Below are positions 34,345 to 44,774 of a stretch of 64,000 nt of DNA, one piece after another. The position numbers and the translations under genes are program-made. The DNA comes from Lindgomyces ingoldianus (taxonomy: Eukaryota > Ascomycota > Dothideomycetes > Pleosporales > Lindgomycetaceae). The notes beneath the pieces are model-generated. The model saw only the letters and a list, made by a program, of their open reading frames with translations, had not been told where the DNA came from and searched no databases. The stretch is from the NCBI RefSeq assembly GCF_010093535.1, contig NW_022985202.1, positions 508,910 to 572,909 of the forward strand, given 5' to 3'. Every line of letters begins with the position of its first letter. The stretch's first letter is position 1.

Positions 34345-34447
34345 TACATACCCATAGGTAGAAATATGAAGCGGGGAGATATGTTGGCCCCGAAACTCTT
34401 GCCACTTAGGATTTCTCTTGGCACCATTCCTGCCGGGCAACGACAAG

Positions 34448-35420
34448 CTAATGGAAGTACTTCAGAACGATACCCTTGACATGGAACCATGCAGCTCCCG
34501 GAGCCTCTAATATGCCATCCAGCGCCGGTACCTTTTCCAGATCCCCGAGATTCTGCTCTAACTGCTTCGCACTCTTCGCGCTGATAGCTGTCTGTCCCCA
34601 TTTTCTCTGCTTGTCATGCAATGATGGGATATTTATCGTAGCACAAACTTGGCCTTAGTTAAGCCATGCTTCCTAGTGACGGGCCTACAGATGTCCAGAA
34701 CACCAGTGCGGAAGCTATTCAAGTAGCGTCCCTGATCCAGCTTGCCTTGCCACCGCTTCGGATCGAACCGTGAGCCACTCTCGTACTCGTCCTCTTTGAT
34801 ATCGCGCTGGTACCTTGACGTAAGGAAGCCACTTGCTAGTGATTGGAACAAATAAAGCGGAACATTTTATTTGCGCAGGCATGGCATTAACTCAGGATTG
34901 GTTGCGCAGTGCAGTACATGGTAAATTCCCTGGTAGATAGTAGGCTTGGTTCACCCGTGGCGCTCGCAGAACTCGCAGATGGCTGATCCCTCAATATATA
35001 ATTCCTGATTCTGAAGATGTTAAAATACCCCCCCTTGTATAAGATGCTCACTTCGCGTAGGGCATCAAAAGGCATAGTTCGATCCAGGTTACTAGTGTTC
35101 AGGACCTTGAGACTATCAAAATGATCCCGTCTCACATTTCCGGGGTGATCTGAGTATATGGTGGTATCCACTGGCATATTCTTACCCTTTTGGGGGTATA
35201 ATTGGTGTCCATGACTAGATTTCGGGCCTGCCAGTTAGGAGGGCCAACGTCTCCTCAGCCGAACCGCCACCGTAAATACGGGCAGTGTCAATTTCGTCGC
35301 AGCCGCGCGACTGGAATGCATCTAGAATATTGTTCACGTCGCTGAGATTCGATACCCGCCTGCTTCGACCCCGGCTTTGCCAAGTGTCATGACACCGAAG
35401 GTGGGGATGGCGCATTAGGC
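34448..35420 (-). pseudogene. Aldo-keto reductase (AKR7-like), frameshifted
   Basis: Minus-strand pieces follow aldo-keto reductase order in more than one frame: PTFGVMTLGKAGVEAG, VNNILDAFQSRGCDEIDTAR with IYGGGSAEETLALL, GMPVDTTIYSDHPGNVRRDH, LREVSILYKGGYFNIFRIRN, LASGFLTSRYQRD, GSRFDPKRWQGKLDQGRY, RPVTRKHGLTKAKFVLR, and a terminal AKQLEQNLGDLEKVPALDG in another frame. Asp and Tyr of the active site (DTARIYGGG) are present, but a frame change near 35350, the missing middle, and stops near 34650 and 34905 rule out a product. The relatives reduce aldehydes with NADPH. The hAT derivative inserted about 95 bp beyond its stop codon, so that insertion did not cause the breaks. Confidence 0.8.
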
Positions 35421-36575
35421 TGGGCCGCCATTTTGAGCTACGTTTAACGGAATTATAGTACGGAAAGGGATTTTAAGGACCTTTGGGCTTCTACATTGTT
35501 GCCAGCAGCTTGAGAATTTTTGAGGTTTCGATCTTGACTGGCGGATTTAAACACGGATTGCGCCACAAGCTCCGATTCATCGAACAAATCCGATGAGGCT
35601 CTATTATATCATAACTAGGGTAGTTTAGTCTGAGGCTTCTGTTTTTTATGCTTTGTTTCCTAAACCATCACGAATTTAAACGAATCTAATAGTATGTAAA
35701 GTCTAGTACCGACATCCTGTTGAAGTGCGTTCTTCTGAGCCAACACACTTGCGCAAGAGCTGTCTGAATGAAACACTGACGGGTTCTATCTTTCAAGTCT
35801 TATAATTACTATGTCTAATTAGCTTAGAGGCTCTAGCCTCGACCACCTTCATCCGTAGAATGAGAGATCAGGTTTATCAGTTCACGCCCTAAGTTCGCAA
35901 ACCGCATTGGAATCTGGGTGACAACCTAGAAACTTGGAACAGACGTCAAATTGAATGTGAGACAGTGAAAAATTGGACTACTTACCGCGCATATGATAAA
36001 AAGCATGTCTGGGCCAAGCTATCAATATCTAATGTTCGTGTAAATGCTCTGGTTCAGATAGTAGCACCGACGAAGCTACCCGCAGTCTCAGCAATAACCA
36101 TACCATAGAAGATGATGGGAATACGCAGATCTTAAGCGGAGGCGAGTGAAGAGAGCAATGAATGAATTGCAATCGAGAACTAAATCCAAGGGGATATGTT
36201 AATAGACCTGTAAGAATGCAGTGAGAGAACTAATAGGTTTATAGACCATAATTACTTAGAACAAGGGCCTTAATATTCCATGCCAGGGCCATCATAGTGT
36301 GGGATTCACGGTATAAAAATTGGATGAGCCGTTGAACAGTTTGGGAGATATCGCTGTAGAGGGATCAAGTACACGATGTTTGGGCTCCGGTAAGTGTCAC
36401 ATTTCCATGTGGTCAAAGACCACAATTAAAGCCTTTTCATTCAGTGAACGAATATAAACAATCGAGCTCAGCTATTTGAAGATATAGCCTGACGATCGTG
36501 TTATTTTGACTCTTCTAAGGGCCAAGAGCGCGGTAGTGTATGTCATATTGTAAGCTTTCCCCACTGTGTACACGC
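35421..36575. other. No supported gene
   Basis: Moderately AT-rich with no open frame of interest on either strand and no recognised repeat ends. Likely decayed non-coding DNA. Confidence 0.5.
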
Positions 36576-37942
36576 TTAAAAATATTTTTCTGGGTCATTG
36601 GGATGCTGTCGTTTCATCATCTTCATCCACCAGATGGGAAGCCTAAAGTCCTTCCCCTCACGATGTTGTAAGATGTACCATATAAGGGTAGTGGCTGCTG
36701 TTAGCACAGCTGCAACTACTCCAAACATCCATAATTTTCCTGATGTGGCCCAACTCTCTGGTTGACTACCTTTGCCCGGGGAGTAGTTAAAAAAGTTCAT
36801 GCCGAAGATGGCCTTCATTGGCGTTAATGATGTCACGGCTACAGGAGGGGAATGAAACTTGCCGATGTGAAAGTGGCTGGTAGATATACCATCGTTAGAA
36901 CGGCAACGGTTTTCATTGACCTGCTATCTCGCATTGTCGTCATATTGAATGCCTACATAGTATTAGCTCGCTGTAGCTTAGGGGGAGAAGCTGATAATAC
37001 CAAAGTAGTCTCAGTCTGTACTCGATCATGATTGGATTGCTGGCGATGCTTGAGGTTTCGGAGAAGTTGAACCTGGAAGTTCATATAGCTAGTGGTTTTA
37101 TCGAGGACAAGTTCTTCCTTGTCGGACTTCGCCGGGGCTTGTGAGAGTAACGTTTGCCGATATTTTACTATATCTTGTGTGTTGGCTAATGCGACCATGA
37201 GGACTTCAGTAACGTGGACCGAGTGTCGGACCATGTCCTCCAGTAGCGAAAAGTGCTTTCCGTAATTCCCTTGCTTCCTAGCCTAGCCGAAAAGGATTAG
37301 CTGTGTATCCTACTTTGGGAGTGATACTGCGAGTGCCACCTTTTCAATTGGACGAATTAAATCTCGAATACCCCACACGGATAGGTCATAGAGCTTGACA
37401 ATCTCATCCATTAATGGAACATACAAAGAGAACGGGTCTCTAACATCCAGGCTCAATGAGCCCCCCGAAAGGGTAGCCTGGAGCTTTGATTGCATGCTTG
37501 TTGGTGTGTTGATGCATAACATGATGCAACGATCTGGCAACCAGCATGTCATGAAGGTCATCTCGTACCATCCGTATTCTACGCTACCTTCCCTCTTTAA
37601 GTCTTTGTCCTCATCTGTGGAGGCGGTTCCCACAATTTTTACTCTCTTGACCAGGCAACGAAACCAAGTGTATGGAGGAGGAACTTAGTGCTTGTAATGC
37701 TACAAATAATTGGGAGCAATTTCACACTTACTGCATGCCTGAAGTAGTTTTTTTTCATCGTAAGACGGTTCACAACCAAAAAGGCCATTTCCTTCGGAGC
37801 ACGCCTTACTGGCGAGAAGAGCGGGAGGATTAAAGTGACGAAACAATTCCGCCCGTTGTGTTTCTTCCACTGGCAATCCTCCCTTCAAAAATCTAGGAGT
37901 ATTAGGGCCTCGAATACAGGTCTTTGGGAAGGATGCGTACAT
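36576..37942 (-). CDS. CorA-like Mg2+ transporter-family protein
   Basis: Five exons (37942-37732, 37683-37340, 37282-37001, 36952-36863, 36812-36576) and four introns of 48-57 bp give 387 residues in frame. Text matches fungal CorA-like proteins: FPKTCIRGPNTPRFLKGGLP, KACSEGNGLFGC, YGWYEMTFMTCW, DPFSLYVPLMDEIVKLYDLS, YMNFQVQLLRNLKHRQQSNHDR, TTMRDSRSMKTVAVLTMVYL, then the pore signature GMN in AIFGMNFFNYSPG, and a second membrane helix WMFGVVAAVLTAATTLIW. The fourth intron (36813-36862) uses a GC donor (GCAAGT) and its removal restores TSAIFGMNFF. The N-terminus may extend further upstream, since the model is shorter than many relatives. It is expected in the plasma membrane. Many fungal CorA-like proteins have no tested transport role. 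Confidence 0.82.
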
Positions 37943-40409
37943 ATAACCAATTTTAGGAAGAGGGTATATCTAGTTCCTAGTTTAGCGTTGAAGAACACTC
38001 ATACGCATTCTTACCGTTCCGTTTTCCATTTTCGCATTGCGCGTCTCCCATCCTCCACTAGCTGCCCTGGTTTAGCGACGACATGAGCAAAAGCCTTAGG
38101 GTAATACCATTTAACTCCAACACTCCGACAGAAACCATCTAGCCGCGCTGCTATGTTAAATGGCAAGGTAGGGAGAAAAGACTTATAGGGAATTTCGAAT
38201 GTCTGAACCAGAAGATCAGTTAATTAGACATTGTTAAGGATTTCAGATCACAGCAGCGCAAAAGCAAATGTGTCGCGGAGGGCTTGGGGCTGAGGATGGC
38301 TGAAATCGGGTTAGCTCTGCACAACCATGCAGCCCCGCATATGGCCCATGCATTGTTTTCTCATCCGTTGAACTTACAGCCACCAACCAGTTGTCCGAAG
38401 CTGGTAGGCCTGTCAGCCGATTTTTAGCATTTAGCTTGAGATTTTCGCTTTCCCTTGCTGGATTTCGGATTCAGCATCTTAGGGTAGAGCGGTCTTCGTT
38501 TTGTGGATGGTGGGGTTAGGTAGCAAATTCAACCAAGTGGTACAGATGACCTTCAAGCTCACAGCAATCTTTTTCCCTCGAGGCGACTGGGTTCACCCCT
38601 CTCTTCTCTATTACGTAGGGAACTCTTTTATCTAGATGCTGCACGTGCTCGTGATGGCGCCGGCGCCAGCGAAGGCGAAATCTGCATTCTAATAACAATA
38701 AATTTAAGTGCCTCCAATATGAGAAGCAATCATGGAAGCCTATAATAAGTATCAACACAAAGAAATTGCTCGGAGCCTAGAATAGCAGACCCTGGCCCTC
38801 CCGTCGTGCTTTAACAGCCTGGTGGAGGCCACCGCCAAGCCTTTGTGTCCGGTTTTGTTTGCCCCACCTCAGGCTCCATCTACACAGTGCTGGCCAGATA
38901 CTTCCAAGAGCGCCCTAATAGCATGCGGGAATCCCATGATCCAGTTGATGCCATCCAAATCCCGAAGTGCGAACTTTTTGTGACCTGATATTGCGGCACT
39001 AAACACTGAGGCCGATTGGTTGTGTGGATTGAACGCAGTGGCTGTGCACAGCCACTGGAAAGTGACCTTCGATAAGGCTAACTAAGCCACGATTGCAAGT
39101 TGACGTGGCAATTGTGGCTCTAGCTGTGCTACCACACGTCTGTCCACCTGGCGCAAGGCTGAATCAGTGGCAATATTGTGCCTTGCAAAAAGCTAGTTAC
39201 AGCCAGAATCTCAACCAATAGCTGGAAGTTCTGTCCACAGCTTGTACCGCCAAGCCCTGGGTACAGGCAAAGGGAAAAAGGACGAACAACAAACTGCGAA
39301 ACTAGAAAGTAAACTATAAGTTATTCTTGAGAAGATGTTCCTAAAAATAAAGATAAGAGAAAGAAACAATGCAGTTTGTTGCAGAGGATTGCTGAGTTGC
39401 ATAACTATATCTCTTGTTTCAGCAATCCTGTACCTTTTCACGACCGTTTTCCGGAAAAATTTGACTGCAACCAGCCTTTTCCAAGGCACAATATCTCCGT
39501 CCTTCCCCGTTCCCATTTCTTTCTCATCGTTTCGCATTTTGTCCTGTTTCCTTCAGCGCGATCTAAATCACCCTCCTTCGGCCACCTTACTTTGGTGGGG
39601 TTGCCATATGATCCCTCGCAAAGCTGGATAACATATACCATTTTGATGCGACGATTATTCTCACTCCCTTTTGCTCTAATGTCTAGTTCGAACATCGCCA
39701 ATCCGTGTTTTCGCCACAATGTCGAACAAAATGACTCACGACAAGTGCATAGTGGGATGGATCTGCTGGGAAGAGGTGGAACACATCGCTGCACTGGAGA
39801 TAATGGATGAAGGCCACTGCCGTCTGCCGCCAGCCTGGCAGCCTCCAACCAGGTCACAGTGTATACAACCTAGGGAGTGTCGCCAGCCATAGGGTTTTCG
39901 TTGTGGGACCGCATCAACCAGGAATACAACCCATGGCCAGGCTGTCACCCAGATGGGGTTGCCATTCTGTAGCCTCGCGCGGGCATCAGTTATGGGACAG
40001 GTAGTGTATTAGAGACTGGATGTCGCATGCTAGGTGGACCACGCGCTGGAGAGTTTTTTGGGATGCCAAGTTCTGGGTTAATTGGACAGCACCTCGTACA
40101 AGAGTTGTTCTTCTGGGTTCGCTTAGCAACAGTAATTATTGGATCCGGGCATGTCGCTCTATGCTGAATAATTATGATCGCCAATCACAGTCGATCATTG
40201 CCAGCCCTCTGTTGGCCAGGCTGACGCTTTGGACAAACTCGGCAGCCTACATTTTGCTGTGCCTGCAGCCGTCTGTCCCGTCAACCTCCTTTTGTCGAAG
40301 CCCCAGCGGCTACGAATCCGTACATATATTGCACCATGTCGGCGCCTGGGAAAGGGAGCATTCGTCCGAATGCCACTTCCAGTCTGTCACAGGTATTAAC
40401 ATAGGGATT
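37943..40409. other. No firmly supported gene
   Basis: Frames at 38516-38758 and 39211-39857 on both strands lack motifs. The long plus-strand frame that begins at 40020 is treated as untranslated until the ATG at 40410, where recognisable protein text starts. A short missing first exon of the CorA-like gene (near 38040) is possible. Confidence 0.45.
39036..39057. repeat. 22-bp perfect palindrome
   Basis: The half-site CAGTGGCTGTG (39036-39046) is followed at once by its reverse complement CACAGCCACTG (39047-39057). The half-site resembles a hAT-type terminal repeat start (CAGTGGC), so two abutting element ends, or a dimeric protein-binding site, are both possible. No target duplication or second copy was found nearby. 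Confidence 0.6.
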
Positions 40410-42426
40410 ATGGCGGATGTTGAATTGCCGGATTTGTGTTTGGGTATTCCAATTGATCATCGGCTCGAACCTCTTTTCGGCACCGGACTTACAACTCGGG
40501 ATCCCTTCGCTGGTCCTGGAAACCATGCTCGAGAAGTTGAGAGTTATGGCCACCGTCTTCAAAAATATCGAGCAAATATTTCTGATAATGAGGTTGAGTT
40601 TGCAAAATGGCTCGCCATGCCGGACACGAAAGGTGGTGTCGTGATTGTCCTTCAGCAGCCGGCGGAGCACCAGCGCTATTTCTTAGATCACCGTCAAACA
40701 GTGAAGGACTGCAATACTTTGGAAGCTGTTGACGAGGTCTGCCAAAAGGTTACTGGGTATGGCTTGGAGAAGATAAGCTGCTTCGACGCGTTCCCTTTTC
40801 ACAAGATCCCTTTGAGTAAAAGTCTGGATGAATATGAGGAAGAACGCGACGAAGCGTATGCCGTGTTCCTTCGTATGATCCAACAGAAGCAGCCGGATGT
40901 TGTGTTCTGCTGTTATCGCAGCCCGTATTCCACCAAGTATAAGGACTTCCAGTGCATCGGAATTGGACGAACTCGCGATTTTCAAGTCACTGTCCAAGGT
41001 GAACGCTACACCTGTGTGAACGGATTCCATCCTAGCTATGCTCTCAACTACCTCGAGGACAAAAGCGCATTGCGGAGCCTCTTCATTATTGAGACAACAC
41101 AAGCATTCCGTCGAGTCAATGGTACCTGGAAAGAGAGCTCCTGGATGACCGGCGTGCGCGAAAACTGTGCTGCCATAGTCCAGATAGACATTGAAGGTAA
41201 GGGTTTATTCTTGACTTTCTTCCCTCTTATAAGCTGTGGAGAATGACCGCTAACATTGCTCTTGTCCTTAAGATAAGCAGAAACAGCCAAGGTGGACCAA
41301 GCACGACTTCCAACGTGAGAGATTCCATCTGTATATGGAATTAATAACGAGGATATTAAACTCTTTAAAATCCGGTGCATATGATGACATGACGAACGAC
41401 GAGCTCTACGACCTGATTTTGGAGAAGCGTTACAATGTCCTTTTGCCCAATTGCCTGCTGCTCCTCGTCAAAATTATCAACTTTGAAGACCATGGGGGTG
41501 ACCGTCTTCAGGACAAAGGGTTTACGCAGCTGCGCCAGCGAGAGGACCGAGATGTGCGATATCTCAGACGGAACGTGGAGAAGAGATGTGATGAGTTCCT
41601 GCGCTCTCTCCGCGCAGTTGGAGCATCCTTTCAAGTCGAGAAAGGAGGGAAAGGTCTGTTCACATCTACCTGTTTAAACAAAAGCCTTCGCCCTCTTGGA
41701 CCATTCATGAGTCAATCTGGATTCCACTACAACTTGCGACTCAGTTTCCTGAAATTTGTGCACATCCTTAACGGCGCTTATACGTACAAGGGCAGAGATG
41801 TCTACGATATTGACAGGGACGAGCTCAGTCGGGCGTTCAGACTTGCTGCTTGTCACTTTGAGTGGGCTTTGACACAGCATGCCGCCAGCACACGGAGACG
41901 GGCTCCGGAGGAAGACCTTGCGATCTCAAACAGATTGAACTTACTTACGATCAATAGAAGCCCTCATCAGACAAATTACGCGGCTCGCCCTGGAATTTCT
42001 CAAAGAAGAACGGCGCCGGCTCCGTCATCCGTCTACCCACAATCACCACCCTCTACGCCTCCACGACGTCCTAATGGGGCAACCGCTTCTCTGCCGCAGG
42101 CCGCTGCGTTTTCACCTCCCCCCTCTGCATCAAGTTCCAACGTGTCACCTATTCGTTTGCTGCAAGCTGCCAGTTCTTCCCAGTACCGCTCGGGACCTAC
42201 CTGCAATAATTGCAAGCAAACCGGGCACTCCTCCTCCAGCTGTCCAAAGACACAGTGTTACCGATGTAAGTACCCAAGAATGGAAGACGAGTCTGTGATG
42301 CTGTCTTTCTACCTACAGGGCAAGGGAACTAATAATCTGTGCTTTCTGAAACATTTAGGCAAAAACTTTGGACACATAAGTTTTGATTGTCCTGTATACC
42401 CATCTACACCTCAACGGCGGCGCTGA
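40410..42426 (+). CDS. UDG-like domain protein with two CCHC zinc knuckles
   Basis: Three exons (40410-41196, 41273-42265, 42359-42426), introns of 76 and 93 bp, 615 residues. The C-terminus carries two retroviral-type zinc knuckles, CNNCKQTGHSSSSC and CYRCKNFGHISFDC; the second is completed only after removing the last intron, strong support for the model. A Pro/Ser-rich linker (about 500-570) precedes them. The N-terminal 265 residues include GGVVIVLQQPAEHQRYF, ISCFDAFPFHKIPL, DVVFCCYRSP and VNGFHPSYALNYL, an arrangement that recalls uracil-DNA-glycosylase-superfamily proteins (acidic first motif region, HPS motif near the end). That resemblance is tentative. A helical middle part (about 283-500) is unassigned. 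Expected to bind single-stranded nucleic acid. An intact frame argues for function. Confidence 0.72.
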
Positions 42427-44774
42427 GAGGGACATTGTGAGAGAGACGATGAAACCATTCGATTCACTACGGGGTTTCACGACGTTGGCGGGTTCCTACA
42501 TGTCTTTCCTTTTATTCGTTAGGGTGAGCAGAGAGGAAAGAGGTAGTCCGCGAAATGTCTTATGACATGATTTTATACGGCCCTTTCATAATCCGCCTGC
42601 CCCTGCCGTGGGGGTCTGATCTCTGACCCCAAATCTTAGCCGCTCCAAGGATCCGAGCACCAAAGACTTTGAGCGGGATCCACCTCACAGCCCATAAACG
42701 TGGATTCCAGCATTCAGGTGCGGCTATTTCACTAGTCTGTGCGACTTTGCTTTAGTATCTACATTGTTAAAGCTTCGGGGGAAGAATTTCACGCGACTTT
42801 GGCTTCCGTTACTATAAGTTTGCGTGAATGTAGGTCTATAACTTACACCAGTTTTGTATTCACAAGTAGCTCTATTTCATCCACCATGTAGTTACCTCGT
42901 AGCCCTTTTAAGTTCCTAAGATGAGACCTTACTCAATAGCTCAATCAACCTAGTTTGGTTCTCACCACCTAACTGACCCCTCGCAACTCCATACCCTCTA
43001 TCATCCGTCAGTTATCTAAAGTAATACCTGTGATAGGATAGAGCCTATATAGAGCATCTAATATAAAGCATTTTTCGTAGACCTAGTTCGACAGCTTGTA
43101 GAATCATCGCATATCTACTTCCCTTGATTGAGCGACGCAACAACAAGGCCCGTTGATACATTGTATAAATAATCACTATTCTATATTCTCCGCAACACCG
43201 TACCGAATTAAAAGCCTACAGAGATCTCTCGAGTCTTCAAAGGATACCAGTTTCAACGCATTTGAATATCTGCTAGTATAATCACTGTTACGTACGACCC
43301 AAGCATAATGCCGAATTGGAAAATCTTTCTTCCTGATTTAGGGACATATGGGTTAATACTGTTGAACTAAAACGGAACACTAAGCGCCCATATCCCAACC
43401 CCCAAGGCCCTCAGAAAGAGAGAACAATAGGATTTATCCGCAGCTAGTGCAAAAAGTAGGAAAGAATCTAGTTTCCGATCGAGTACAAATAGTTTGGTCA
43501 GCTTTGTTCCTAGAAATTGTGCCGAGGAAGCAACACTGGATGTCTTGTCTCCTGTAATATCTATATTGTAGTTAGCAGCAAGTGTCGTAATAGATCGTCC
43601 AAAAAGCATAAGAAAGAAAGGTAGACCACAGAAAAGAGGTCAATCTTCTGAGCCATTCCTGCCTGAGTTTGTATAGAGATCCATCCAGTAAAGCCAGGCC
43701 AGCCGACTGATAGGGGCAAGTATGAATTGGGCTATTGTGGGTACCGCTTCGACAAAGGATAATGTGACTGTTAGAGCAAAGTATAGAAGTATTGCGTAGT
43801 GAGACATAGATCCAAGGGGCAAAGGGCTAGGTTGGCAGTAAAAAGTTGCATAGAAAACCAGACACGAACGAGGAGACTGAGCACCGCCCAGAACGAAGCA
43901 GTAGTGTTGCTGTTTGGGCGGCAAATTTATCAATTTCAGAATCGAGGAGATCATTGTAACAGGACTGGCAAGTGTGTGTAGATGACTGGGATATTCAGGT
44001 TGCGAGGGGAAAAGTTCACGAGATTCGTACGTCTGTGAATGGCGAGTGTGCGATGTACCGCCTGGTGACAGGCAATTTTTTCTTAGTATGGTTGCGGTAC
44101 TTACTTTCAGGCACAGAGGGGAGCATGTATGGGCACCATACAAACCCAATTGGGAAGTACTAAGAAGCAGAGACCGCTTTCAGCTATGCCCAAGAGGTTG
44201 TGATTTATCGTAAGTAAAAGACTGCAGACTGGAATTATATAAGCGGCTTACTACCAAATGTGTACTTCATAATTTCAAGCCAGATATACTAACTCGCTGG
44301 GTAACAGGGTAGTCATAAATCGCAGGTATCAAGTCGAGAAAGCTGCCAGAGAGGTTGTAGCTACGAGACTATCTTTCGAGACCATACGGGCGGCAGCGTT
44401 TGACATTATTTGCTTCATATCTTCGAAAAGGTAAAAATCTTATATATAATATATGTCGTCTCACCCTAGTGGAAGTCCGGGTCTGACGAGATTTTGGTCT
44501 TTGGGGAGCCCAGTGCGGTAACTGCCTGCATATACTGTGCCGCCTATGAGAAGAAGTCATTACTACGTTGGGAAGCCTGTGCGAGGCATAACCATATTTC
44601 ATCTATGCAGCGAAACCTGGCCAATTCCGTCTAATCACAGCACTTTCTCTGTAGGCACGTAACCTTCGCTCGCATGCAGATCTTACCCAGCGCCTTGTAT
44701 AGAGCCTTCTCAGTCCAGGGAAGAGGAAAGGAGTAGGATAAAAGCGTGACAGAACAATTAAGTGCCAATTTGGT
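42427..44774. other. Gene-poor stretch with hydrophobic remnants and a diverged duplicate
   Basis: About 42925-43000 resembles 47715-47775 (shared text around CCTAGTTTGG, TCTCACC and GCCTAA/ACCTAA), with mostly C/T differences, so it is a decayed copy of that sequence. Minus-strand frames at 43367-43609 and 43640-44149 encode hydrophobic segments (HYAILLYFALTVTLSFVEAV) that suggest a membrane protein relic, but no family was recognised. No intact gene is seen. Confidence 0.35.

Noticed and set aside
34448..35420. Treating the aldo-keto reductase as part of a mycotoxin pathway because of AKR7 similarity
   Set aside because: AKR7-like enzymes are general aldehyde reductases, the gene is broken, and no toxin biosynthetic gene is nearby.
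39376..39857. Overlapping 139-144-residue frames on both strands
   Set aside because: Neither has motifs, splice context or codon-like composition that would favour one over the other.
40020..40409. Long N-terminal extension of the zinc-knuckle protein from an upstream ATG
   Set aside because: The frame is open but the text has no domain-like character and 40410 is a good start followed directly by conserved-looking sequence; an open frame alone is weak evidence.
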